Shown: in pieces, positions 8,378 through 15,757 of the stretch
Numbering within the stretch: the stretch's first letter is position 1
How the letters are laid out: each line of letters begins with the position of its first letter
Assembly: GCF_900215205.1 (NCBI RefSeq)
Contig: NZ_OBDY01000001.1
Coordinates: forward strand, 802,786 to 866,785
Reading direction: 5' to 3'
Length of the DNA: 64,000 nucleotides
Origin: Paractinoplanes atraurantiacus
GTDB lineage: Bacteria; Actinomycetota; Actinomycetes; Mycobacteriales; Micromonosporaceae
The notes under the pieces: generated by a model
Databases searched by the model: none
Told to the model about the DNA's origin: nothing
What the model saw: only the letters and a program-made list of their open reading frames with translations
Program-made: the position numbers and the translations under genes

Positions 8378-10135
8378 TCAGGAAGCCGGCGTGGGCACGG
8401 TGAACCAGAAGCGGGTGCCGCCGCCGGGGTTATCGTCCACGCCTACGGTGCCGTGATGGCGTTCGATGATGCGCTGGACGATTGCCAGGCCCAGGCCTGT
8501 ACCGGGGTAACTTTCGCTGCCCTCGGCTCGGGTGAACGCGTTGAAGACCTCGGAGCGCTGGGACTCGGGGATGCCTATGCCGCGGTCGGCGACCTCGATG
8601 CGGGACAGGCCGTCGGGCTGGGCGGTGGCGGAGACGGTGATCTCGGCGGTCCGGTCGGGCGGGGTGTACTTGATGGCGTTGCCGATCAAGTTGTCCAGCA
8701 CCTGGCGGAGCTGGCTCGGATCGCCGCAGGCCGTCGGCAGGGGAGCGCAGTCGATGCTCGTACCGGCGGGAGCGCTGCCCAGGCGCTCGGCGACGATGCT
8801 GTCGACGAGTTCGTTCAGGTCGACCTCGGAGGTGCGCAGCGTGGTGTTGTCGGCCATGGCGTATGCGAGAAGGTCATCGATCAAATCGCGCATGCGGCCG
8901 GCACTGGCCTGGACACGGGACAGGTAGCGGCGCTGCTTCTCGTGCATGGCGCCGTCGTCCAAGCCGGCCATCAGATCGGCGTAGCCGATCACGTTGGCGA
9001 GAGGGCTGCGCAGGTCGTGAGCGACCACGCCGGCGAAGCCGACCAGCTCCTCCTCGCGCCGGCGCAGCTGCTGCTCCACCGCCTCGCGCCGTTCGATGTC
9101 GTCGCGCAGCTCGGCGGTGGCCTGATCGACGCGGCGCAGCGCCCGGTCACGGGAGGTCACCACGGTCGCCGTCAGCAACGCGAGCAGAAGCGTGATCACA
9201 CCTCCGATGGCGGCCGCGCCACGGGCCAGCCAGGCCTCGGCCGCCGGCAACAGCCGGACCGTGGGCCGGATGGTGAGCTGCCACTGCTTCTGCGGAATCG
9301 GGATCTCGACGACCCGGGCCGGCATGCCGTCATCGACCCGGGCGCCCGGCTTCCAGGTGGCGATCGTGACCGGCCGGCCACTCGAGACGTCGGCGAACTC
9401 GATGCTGACCTGGTCGCCCCCGATCACGCCGGGCGTCGGCCCCAGGAACTCCTTACCGCTGAACGTCATGGCGATCCAGCCCCGGAACCGGCCGGCCTCG
9501 GCCGCCGGCTGGGTCGCGAACACCGGCGCCGTCATGATGAAGTACCGGTCCGCGAACCCGGGAACCTCGAACGTGGGACTCGTCGAGATCCCGCCGTCGG
9601 TCCGAGCGCTCCGCAACGCCTGCACGGCCTGGGCCGTGCCCCGAAGATCGAGGCCGAGGGTCGCCGTGGACCCCGTCAAGGACCGGCCGAGCACGACGAA
9701 GTAGTGCTCCCCGCTGCCGGCGCCGCCCGTCTTCAAAGTCAGACCGGCACTGCCCCGGCGACGCCAATCCGCCTGGACGGCAGCCGCCGTGCCATCAGTG
9801 GCACTGACGATGTAGCCGACCTCGGCCGCCCCCGGAAGCCGCTGCCCGTTGATCGGCGCCGCGATCGCCCCGAACGAGTCAGCCGTGAGCTCGGCCTGCG
9901 CCCCCAGCGAGGCCGACAAGTCGGACAGCGCCAGCCCGTACTGGATCAACTCGGCCATGACGACCTGCGCGACCACCGTCTGCCGTTGCTCGAAAGCCCG
10001 CTCGCTCCGGTTCTTCGCCGTGCTGTGCAACGCGTACGTGGCCAGCCCCGAACCGAGCAGCCCGAGCAGCACAACGAGGCCGACCACCAGGCCCGACCGC
10101 CGCCCCAGCCGGCGGACGCCCACGGCAGCGGTCAT
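8378..10135 (-). CDS. CHASE-domain membrane sensor histidine kinase
   Basis: A 585-residue kinase. A first membrane helix (about 14-36) and a second (about 304-328) enclose an extracytoplasmic CHASE-like sensor domain. A coiled linker leads to HisKA with H373 in VAHDLRSPL, then HATPase_c with the N-box around 481-490 (DNLIGNAIKY), ADRGIGIP and GTGLGL. No receiver domain or response regulator adjoins it, so the partner is elsewhere. ATG 10135 precedes the first membrane helix; the open frame continues upstream only through the antisense of the tRNA. It runs toward the flagellin gene in the same orientation, 154 bases apart. Confidence 0.9.
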   Translation of the reverse strand: MTAAVGVRRLGRRSGLVVGLVVLLGLLGSGLATYALHSTAKNRSERAFEQRQTVVAQVVMAELIQYGLALSDLSASLGAQAELTADSFGAIAAPINGQRLPGAAEVGYIVSATDGTAAAVQADWRRRGSAGLTLKTGGAGSGEHYFVVLGRSLTGSTATLGLDLRGTAQAVQALRSARTDGGISTSPTFEVPGFADRYFIMTAPVFATQPAAEAGRFRGWIAMTFSGKEFLGPTPGVIGGDQVSIEFADVSSGRPVTIATWKPGARVDDGMPARVVEIPIPQKQWQLTIRPTVRLLPAAEAWLARGAAAIGGVITLLLALLTATVVTSRDRALRRVDQATAELRDDIERREAVEQQLRRREEELVGFAGVVAHDLRSPLANVIGYADLMAGLDDGAMHEKQRRYLSRVQASAGRMRDLIDDLLAYAMADNTTLRTSEVDLNELVDSIVAERLGSAPAGTSIDCAPLPTACGDPSQLRQVLDNLIGNAIKYTPPDRTAEITVSATAQPDGLSRIEVADRGIGIPESQRSEVFNAFTRAEGSESYPGTGLGLAIVQRIIERHHGTVGVDDNPGGGTRFWFTVPTPAS

Positions 10136-10238
10136 GACCCCGACGCTAGCCCGGCCGGGAGGAAGAGCAGACCGCTTTCCCGCCGAGTACCCCGGATTGG
10201 GCACCCGAGGACAAGGCAGGGTAGTGTTAAGGAGCCGA

Positions 10239-10312
10239 CGCGGGGTGGAGCAGCTCGGTAGCTCGCTGGGCTCATAACCCAGAGGTCGCAGGTTCAAATC
10301 CTGTCCCCGCTA
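10239..10312 (+). tRNA. Initiator tRNA-fMet (CAT anticodon), copy 2
   Basis: Identical over its 74 bases to the tRNA at 7132-7205, with the same initiator features (unpaired first acceptor base, three G:C pairs in the anticodon stem, no encoded CCA). Two differences lie just downstream, between the tRNA and the hairpin. Confidence 0.97.
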
Positions 10313-10323
10313 CGAAATCCGGG

Positions 10324-10358
10324 ATCCCCCTGTCCGCAGAGAGCGCGGACCGGGGGAT
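10324..10358 (+). terminator. Terminator hairpin after tRNA-fMet copy 2
   Basis: Same stem-loop as after copy 1 (arms ATCCCCC-GTCCGC and their complement, loop AGAGAGC), with two base changes that shorten the outer stem. Confidence 0.8.
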
Positions 10359-10535
10359 TTCGTTATATCTGCCTGGGGGCCGAGCCCCCAGACCCCCACG
10401 GTGCGAGCGGTCACGCTTGGGGGTGGGTGCGGTGGGTGAGAGACGGCCTGGCCTTCGGCTGGCCACGGATGGGCTCACGGTCTTGACGTCAGGCTCGGCG
10501 GATCCGCCGGATCCCAACTGGGCCCGGCCCGGCCT

Positions 10536-10900
10536 AACCCAACCCAACCCAACCCAACCCAACCCAACCCAACCCAACCCAACCCAACCCAACCCAACCC
10601 AACCTGGCCCGGCCCGGCGCGGCCCTGCCGAGCCCGGTCCGGTCTGGTTCAGCACAACCCGCCCCGGCCCAAGCCAGCCCGGCCTAGGCCAACCCGGCCT
10701 GGCTCGGCACAACCCAACCCGACCCGACCCGATCCGACCCGGCACGGTCTGGCCCGGCACGGTCTGGCCCGGCCCAGCGCAACCCACCAACCCAGCCCGG
10801 ACCTAGCCCAACCCCACCCGGTCCAGCACAACCCGGCCCGGCACGGTCTGGCCCGGCCTAGCGCAACCTGACCCGGCCAAGCCGGGCGCAACCCGGCGCA
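10536..10900. repeat. (AACCC)n pentanucleotide minisatellite with degenerate tail
   Basis: Thirteen perfect AACCC units run from 10536 to about 10604. To about 10900 the sequence continues as a decayed array of C/G-rich five- and ten-base variants, including GGCACGGTCTGGCCC-type units several times. The other strand is (GGGTT)n and could form G-quadruplexes. The array lies between tRNA-fMet copy 2 and the 3' end of the SDR gene. No gene is supported here; open frames through it are repeat artefacts. Confidence 0.92.
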
Positions 10901-10921
10901 AACGCAGCCCTCTGGTGGTGG

Positions 10922-11623
10922 TTAGGCGGCCAGTTGGGTGTAGAGGAGGGTTAGGTCGCCTGCCAGGGCGGACTTTACGTTGCGGCTTACCTCGTCTACC
11001 AGGACCTCGTACGTGTTGGACTCGATGCCGTCCAGGGCGGCGGTTGCCACGTCCCGCGGGGCGGTTTTGGGGGCGTCGATGTTTGTGGTCATGTCGGTGT
11101 CCACGTAGCCGACGTGGAGGCCCGTCACCTCGATGTGGCGGGAACGGAGCAGCAGGCGCAGGGAGTTCGACTGGGACCACAGGGCGGCCTTGGAGGCGCT
11201 GTACGGGCCGCCGTCGGCGAGCCAGGACAGGGCCGAGTGCACGTTCAGGATGTGGCCGCCGCCGTTGTGCTCGATCACCGGGACGAAGGCCCGGGCCAGG
11301 AGCAGCGGGCCGTAGAAGTTGGCCTCCATGTCGCGGCGGACCTCGTCGAGCGGGGAGTCCAGGAATGACGCGCCGGAGGTCAGGCCGGCGTTGTTGATCA
11401 GGATGGTGACGTCGGTGGCCCGGGCGGCCGCGGCGGCGACGGAAGCCTCGTCGGTGACTTCCAGGGCCAGCGGTACGGCGTCGGGGTGGCTCACCGAGCG
11501 CGGGTCGCGGGCCGTGGCGTACACCTTGCTCGCTCCCCGGGCGTAAAGCTCCTCGACCAGGGCCTTGCCGATGCCGCGGCTGCCGCCGGTGACGAGCGCT
11601 ACGGAGTCCTTGATGGCGGTCAT
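10922..11623 (-). CDS. Short-chain dehydrogenase/reductase (SDR)
   Basis: A 233-residue classical SDR of cytosolic oxidoreductases. TGGSRGIG (13-19) is the NAD(P)-binding glycine motif, NNAG lies at 77-80, and the catalytic triad is S130, Y141 and K145 (YSASK). The substrate cannot be told from sequence. ATG 11623 has a GAGAGGA site upstream. It is divergent from a TetR regulator, and three palindromic operators lie between them, so the SDR is very probably repressed by that TetR protein and induced by its substrate or a related compound. Confidence 0.9.
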   Translation of the reverse strand: MTAIKDSVALVTGGSRGIGKALVEELYARGASKVYATARDPRSVSHPDAVPLALEVTDEASVAAAAARATDVTILINNAGLTSGASFLDSPLDEVRRDMEANFYGPLLLARAFVPVIEHNGGGHILNVHSALSWLADGGPYSASKAALWSQSNSLRLLLRSRHIEVTGLHVGYVDTDMTTNIDAPKTAPRDVATAALDGIESNTYEVLVDEVSRNVKSALAGDLTLLYTQLAA

Positions 11624-11639
11624 GTCGCGTCCTCTCGGA

Positions 11640-11655
11640 GAAACTGATCGGTTTC
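11640..11655. promoter_or_regulatory. TetR operator 1 (imperfect GAAACTGATC palindrome)
   Basis: GAAACTGATCGGTTTC, a near-perfect 16-base palindrome just upstream of the SDR ribosome-binding site. It matches the sites at 11664 and 11710. Confidence 0.75.
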
Positions 11656-11663
11656 CACCAACG

Positions 11664-11679
11664 TAAACCGATCGGTTTC
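11664..11679. promoter_or_regulatory. TetR operator 2 (AAACCGATCGGTTT)
   Basis: A perfect 14-base palindrome whose centre is 24 bases from operator 1, in the middle of the SDR-TetR intergenic region. Confidence 0.75.
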
Positions 11680-11709
11680 CGTACGGCAAGGCCCGGCCCT
11701 GTGATGAAG

Positions 11710-11725
11710 GAAACTGATCAGTTTC
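11710..11725. promoter_or_regulatory. TetR operator 3 (GAAACTGATCAGTTTC)
   Basis: A perfect 16-base palindrome 20 bases before the tetR start codon, placed to allow autorepression. Confidence 0.78.
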
Positions 11726-11745
11726 GCGCGCGCTATGCTGATCGC

Positions 11746-12297
11746 ATGACCTCCGAAGCCACTCGAGACCGCCTGCTCGACGCTGCGGCGGATCTCTTCT
11801 ATCGCGAGGGCGTCGGCGTGGGCGTCGAGGCTCTGAGCAGGGCCGCCGGCGTCTCCAAGCGCTCCATGTACCAGCTTTTCGGCAGCAAGGACGAGATCTT
11901 GGCGGCGGGGCTCGAGCGCGTCGGGCCGGCCTTCAACGCCTATCTGCTGCCGGCCGAGGACGACGGCGGCACGCACCGCGAGCGCATCCTGCACGTCTTC
12001 CGGCGCTTCGAGGAGACCGCGACCGCGCCCGGATTTCAGGGCTGCCCGTTCGTCGCGGTCTCGCTCGAGGTCAAGGCGCCGGAGCATCCCGCGCGCCTGG
12101 TCGCCCGGCGCTACAAGGACATGCTGACCGCGTTCTTCCGGGCCGAGGCCGAGCAGGGCGGCGCCGCCGACCCCGAGAAACTGGCGCGTCAGCTCACGAT
12201 GACCTTCGACGGCGCGAGCGCCTGGGCCGTCATGCACGGCGAGGCGCCGGACGCGGCCGAGATGGCCGCCGTGCTGCTCGACGCTGCGGGCCTCTGA
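11746..12297 (+). CDS. TetR family transcriptional regulator
   Basis: A 183-residue repressor. An N-terminal helix-turn-helix spans about 5-50, ending in the recognition helix VSKRSMYQLFGSKDE typical of TetR proteins, followed by a ligand-binding helical domain with a conserved GFQGCPF turn (about 91-97) seen in YxaF/LmrA-like subgroups. ATG 11746 is used because the domain starts immediately after it; the open frame extends upstream through operator 3. It is divergent from the SDR and probably controls both genes through the three palindromes. A bidirectional terminator follows. Confidence 0.9.
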   Translation: MTSEATRDRLLDAAADLFYREGVGVGVEALSRAAGVSKRSMYQLFGSKDEILAAGLERVGPAFNAYLLPAEDDGGTHRERILHVFRRFEETATAPGFQGCPFVAVSLEVKAPEHPARLVARRYKDMLTAFFRAEAEQGGAADPEKLARQLTMTFDGASAWAVMHGEAPDAAEMAAVLLDAAGL

Positions 12298-12301
12298 CGC
12301 G

Positions 12302-12337
12302 AAAAGCCCCGGTTCGTTAAGGAACCGGGGCTTTTTT
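12302..12337. terminator. Bidirectional Rho-independent terminator
   Basis: AAAAGCCCCGGTTC pairs perfectly with GAACCGGGGCTTTT around a six-base loop, with A and T runs on either side. It serves both the tetR gene and the convergent lamin-tail-domain gene. Confidence 0.92.
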
Positions 12338-12342
12338 GAAGA

Positions 12343-13380
12343 TCAGCAGTTGGTCTCGCCCGTGCCGACGATCGCCCACTTGCAGGCGTCGACGATCACA
12401 TTCGCGGGTGTACGGAGTTGGGCCGTGTCCCCGCCGTTGTTCCAGACGTAGCCGCTCTTACCGGCCCGGCCCCAGAACCGGTGGGTCGCCGTGTTCGTGC
12501 CCTTGCCGGACTGCACGAAAATCGACGCGCCGGCGTTCAGGTAGACGGTGCCGCTGAACTTGTAGACGATGCTCTGCGCGTCGCGCAGCGTCCAGCCGTT
12601 CAGGTTGATCCGGGTCTTGGTCTTGTTGGTGAGCTTGACCCACTCGGCGTTCAGGCTCGCGTTGCTGCCCGTGTCGGCGCCCGTCGAGTCGTACCTGATT
12701 TTGGTGAATTGGACCGGCGCAGCGGCCTTGACGGTGATCTTCAGTTCCTTGGAGTAGTTGCCCTGAAGGCCCTGCGAGGTGTCGCCGCCGACGTACGCGC
12801 GGAACGTCTGCAAGCTGCCCGGCGCCAGGCCACTGATCTTGGCGTTGAGGAAGGCGCCGTCCGCGTCGCTCGAGCCCTTGCCGGAGAACACCGTCTTCCA
12901 GGTCCCGTTGGCCTGCTTGAGCTGGAACTGGTACGGCAGCCCGCCCTGGCCGGGAACGTTCCAGGCGGTCAGGTCGGCCCGGCCGGCGACCGTCGACCCG
13001 CCGCTGAGGCCGACTTCGAGGCGCGAGTAGACCGTGACCCGGTTGGAGACCGCGGAGCCCTGGTGAACCTCGAAGAGGAAGCCCGAGTCGACCCACCGGC
13101 TGAACGAGAAGCGACCCGAGGCGTCGGCGGTGGCGACGACAGTGCCACCGGTCGTCCAGTTCTGGGCCGGCTGCATGTCGTTCCAGCCGATCGCCGTCTC
13201 GTAGAGCTGCACCTGGGCGCCGGCCTCGGCGACGCCCGACAGCGTCACCGGCTTGTAGCCCACGATGACCGGCGCACTGGCTTGCAGCGTGGGAACGCCC
13301 GCCGCGGAAGCCGGCGCGGCGACGGCAATGACCGCGCCGATCGCGGCAACGGTGGCCTTGGACACGAGCCTGGAGATCAT
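12343..13380 (-). CDS. Secreted lamin-tail-domain (LTD) protein
   Basis: A 345-residue exported protein. Residues 1-28 are a Sec signal peptide ending APASAAG. Next come Ig-like beta-rich segments (about 30-215), then a C-terminal lamin tail domain (about 225-345) recognised by IRYDSTGAD, EWVKLTNKTKTRINLNGWTLRD and the later VWNNGGDTAQL run, ending in two Cys (DACKW and ETNC) that could form a disulphide. LTD proteins in actinobacteria are usually extracellular. ATG 13380 gives the signal peptide; upstream in-frame codons do not. It lies 65 bases after the signal-peptidase fusion gene and probably ends that operon. Confidence 0.85.
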   Translation of the reverse strand: MISRLVSKATVAAIGAVIAVAAPASAAGVPTLQASAPVIVGYKPVTLSGVAEAGAQVQLYETAIGWNDMQPAQNWTTGGTVVATADASGRFSFSRWVDSGFLFEVHQGSAVSNRVTVYSRLEVGLSGGSTVAGRADLTAWNVPGQGGLPYQFQLKQANGTWKTVFSGKGSSDADGAFLNAKISGLAPGSLQTFRAYVGGDTSQGLQGNYSKELKITVKAAAPVQFTKIRYDSTGADTGSNASLNAEWVKLTNKTKTRINLNGWTLRDAQSIVYKFSGTVYLNAGASIFVQSGKGTNTATHRFWGRAGKSGYVWNNGGDTAQLRTPANVIVDACKWAIVGTGETNC

Positions 13381-13445
13381 TCGCAGCAGTGTAATGACAT
13401 GAAATAGCTGCTCAGATGGTCCGCGCGGACAATGCACGGCCACCA

Positions 13446-15008
13446 TCAGGACACCGGCGAGGACGCTTTCCGCCGATGGCTACCAGCCGTTGCGGGCCGA
13501 TTCCGATGCTCGATATCCAGAAGCTCCGGCCCCTCCAGCGGAACCCGGTACCGGTAAGTGATCCCCTCGTCCCGAACGACGAAGTCGTCCGAATCCTCCC
13601 GCCGCCACGTCAAAATCATCTGCCCATACTTCTCAGCCAGTTTGACCAGCGCCGGGAAGTTGTCGACGTTGACCACAGGTTTGCCCGGAGGACTCGGCAT
13701 CGGCTCAACATGAACAAGGAGTTGGGGGTAACGCCGTTCAATCTGGGCACGGGTGCGAAGGGGCATCCCGCGCCGTGCGAGGAAGAACACAAGGGCGGCA
13801 ACCATTCCTGCGGCGATGAGGGAGAGAATGGCGTAAGAGCGTGCCTGTGAGGCCGTTAGGCCGAGAATCCCGATTTCACGCGGAACGACGGTTGTGCTCG
13901 CCGTTCCCGAATTGCTTTTCGTCAGCTTGGTGTTGCTGCCGAGCACCATCTGCATCGGATCCACCGCGAACGTGAGCGGTGCAGTCAGCGTTCCGACCCC
14001 GGGCGAGACGACTCGTGCGGTCAGGGCGACGGTTACCGCGCCGCTGCTGGCTGCTCCGATCGCTGCTGACGCGGCATCGGATCGTGCGACTAGCGCCTTG
14101 AGGTCGAACTTCGCCGTCGCTTCATAGGACGAACTGCTGAAGGCCTTCTTCTCTACCAGTTGGATGGTGGTGTGCCAGCCGGTGCCGTTACTCAGCTCCG
14201 CGCTCAGATCGAAGGTGCCGGCCGGTCCGGTGTACTCGGCGAGCAGGTCGACGGTGTTGGTCAGCCTGCGGAAGATTGGTTCGGGAGAGGTCACGGTGGT
14301 GCCGTCGTACGCCGCGGACTTCGGCACCTTTGCCGAATAGGAGTAGGTGATGGACTGGCTGGGCGGAGCGGCGACCGCGAGGGTCTCGACGATCGGTTTC
14401 ATCCAGCCTAAAACGCCCAACAGGAGTGCCACCACAGTGAGCGCGGCGACGAGGTAAGCCCCGCCGCGAAGCGGGGACGGAAGGCGTTGCACTGTCTTGA
14501 AGACCGCTGCGGCGGTCTCCAATGAGCCTCCCTGCCGCGACATGGCCTTCACCCTCTTCTTCCGGCGACCTCGCGGAATCTCCCGCCGGTTTCGCGCCGC
14601 GGTGGCGACTCCGCCGCCCACCACCAGAAAGCTCAGCATCCCGAGCCCGCTTGGGCCGAGGAGTGGCTTCAGCCACAGGCCGCCCTTCGGGATGTGCAGG
14701 ACGGCTTGGCCGATCATCTCCTCTGTCGTGGGGGTCACCGTGTCGATCGACTGGTTGTTGTCCCCCTTCAGGACAAATCCGGTTGACCCGTCCCCGCCGA
14801 TGATGCGGTGGAGGACTCGCTGCCCCGGGATGGATCCATGATAAGCGGCAATCTCTCCCACATGGTACGAATCGGCCTTCGCGACGAAGACTAGGTCGCC
14901 CTGGTAATAGACGGGATTCATGCTCACGCCATCGGTCACGACGTAGGTGAGCCGTTCCGTCATGACCGCCCAAGCACCAATGGCCGCCATCCCGAGGATG
15001 ACGGCCAC
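13446..15008 (-). CDS. ER-type signal peptidase I (SipW-like) fused to a DUF5305-like membrane module
   Basis: A 520-residue fusion. Residues 1-150 form a signal peptidase I domain of the SipW/archaeal/ER type: membrane helix 1-16, nucleophile S29 in DGVSMNP, general base H67 in VLHRIIG (His instead of bacterial Lys) and D83 in KGDNN, then a helix at about 118-137. After a basic linker the second half has a membrane helix (about 185-205), a beta-rich extracytoplasmic region with SYSAKVP and DLLAEYTG, another helix (about 390-412) and a cytoplasmic tail, which matches DUF5305 as I know it. GTG 15008 is the only plausible start. The adjacent upstream gene encodes its likely substrate. Confidence 0.82.
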   Translation of the reverse strand: MAVILGMAAIGAWAVMTERLTYVVTDGVSMNPVYYQGDLVFVAKADSYHVGEIAAYHGSIPGQRVLHRIIGGDGSTGFVLKGDNNQSIDTVTPTTEEMIGQAVLHIPKGGLWLKPLLGPSGLGMLSFLVVGGGVATAARNRREIPRGRRKKRVKAMSRQGGSLETAAAVFKTVQRLPSPLRGGAYLVAALTVVALLLGVLGWMKPIVETLAVAAPPSQSITYSYSAKVPKSAAYDGTTVTSPEPIFRRLTNTVDLLAEYTGPAGTFDLSAELSNGTGWHTTIQLVEKKAFSSSSYEATAKFDLKALVARSDAASAAIGAASSGAVTVALTARVVSPGVGTLTAPLTFAVDPMQMVLGSNTKLTKSNSGTASTTVVPREIGILGLTASQARSYAILSLIAAGMVAALVFFLARRGMPLRTRAQIERRYPQLLVHVEPMPSPPGKPVVNVDNFPALVKLAEKYGQMILTWRREDSDDFVVRDEGITYRYRVPLEGPELLDIEHRNRPATAGSHRRKASSPVS

Positions 15009-15099
15009 GACGGCGGTGCGAAAGGTCTTGTGGATCGGTGCTCCCGGGGCCGCGCGACTACATGTAGCCTCGCACTCCGAAGTAGCCCGAGTGGGTGGA

Positions 15100-15570
15100 T
15101 TAGCTGACCGTGATGTCGAGCCCGCTGAGGCCCGAGTAGTAGCCCGCAGCGCTGTGGCCGACGTTGGCAGTGATGCAGTTGATGTCCGCGTTTGCCGGGC
15201 CGCCCACCACGGTGACAGCGTTGGTGACGTTGCTGTACGTCTGGCTCGTGATGTCGGCGCCAGTGCAGTACCACTCGACCGCGGTCTGAAGCGAACCGCC
15301 CGTCGGCTTGATTACCACGGTCTTGCTCTCTGCGCCGGTCAGATCGATGTCGATACCGCTCAGCTGCTGATTGGCGCCGGTGTTGTCAATGAAGGTGTAG
15401 TCGATGTCGGTCACGACCGCGCCGGTGACGGTCTGCGTGACCTTACCGCCGATCCAAGTGTCGGCAGCTCCACCGGTGCGGGTGACGCCCGCACCGGTCA
15501 GCGCCGTGGCACCCGCCGCGATGACGCCGGCCGCCGCGATTCCGCCCACGATCTGAAGCATGTTGCGCAT
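15100..15570 (-). CDS. Small exported protein, probable substrate of the adjacent SipW-like peptidase
   Basis: A 156-residue protein with a hydrophobic N-terminus (7-25) followed by TGGAADTWIGG, reminiscent of SipW-dependent signal peptides of TasA/camelysin-type proteins, where a small-residue cleavage site precedes a beta-strand domain. The mature part is Thr/Val/Gly-rich and contains two Cys (WYCTG, INCIT) that may form a disulphide. ATG 15570 has AGGGGAG eight bases upstream. The stop is 91 bases from the peptidase start, same strand, so operon organisation is likely. Fibre or surface-matrix function is inferred only from the pairing. Confidence 0.7.
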   Translation of the reverse strand: MRNMLQIVGGIAAAGVIAAGATALTGAGVTRTGGAADTWIGGKVTQTVTGAVVTDIDYTFIDNTGANQQLSGIDIDLTGAESKTVVIKPTGGSLQTAVEWYCTGADITSQTYSNVTNAVTVVGGPANADINCITANVGHSAAGYYSGLSGLDITVS

Positions 15571-15757
15571 TCTGTATCTCCCCTGGTTTCGGTTATCCGT
15601 GTCGTCCCGGTTTCGGTCCGGGGTTTTCGTTGTCAGCTGCGGACACAAGATGTTTCGACCGCGGGGCGGGGACACATGAAGACGAGGGGGTTGCATCTCG
15701 GGTGCCGCTGGATCCGGGAAACGGGCGCGCCGGACGGTCTGAGACAGTAGGGGCCGT

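Larger units (their letters stand above)
10222..10405 (+). repeat. 184-bp direct repeat, copy B (contains tRNA-fMet and terminator)
   Basis: Second copy of the block at 7115-7298, same orientation, about 98% identical with no indels. Together the copies enclose 2.9 kb carrying the flagellin and sensor kinase genes. Confidence 0.9.

Noticed and set aside
10136..10297. N-terminal extension of the sensor kinase
   Set aside because: The extra residues come from translating the antisense of tRNA-fMet copy 2; the real start precedes the first membrane helix.
7132..10312. tRNA duplication as attL/attR of an integrative element
   Set aside because: No integrase, relaxase or phage gene lies between the repeats, and whole tRNA blocks with upstream bases are duplicated rather than a short 3' end. 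Segmental duplication fits better.
10536..10604. (AACCC)n as eukaryotic telomere contamination
   Set aside because: It is a pentamer, not TTAGGG/TTTAGGG, and is embedded in actinobacterial sequence with a decayed periphery typical of an old local array.
10417..10806. Open frame translating to NPTQPNPTQP repeats
   Set aside because: Pentanucleotide array without a start signal; open in several frames because the unit has no stop codons.
11701..11745. Upstream GTG/ATG start for tetR
   Set aside because: The segment contains operator 3; the helix-turn-helix starts at ATG 11746.
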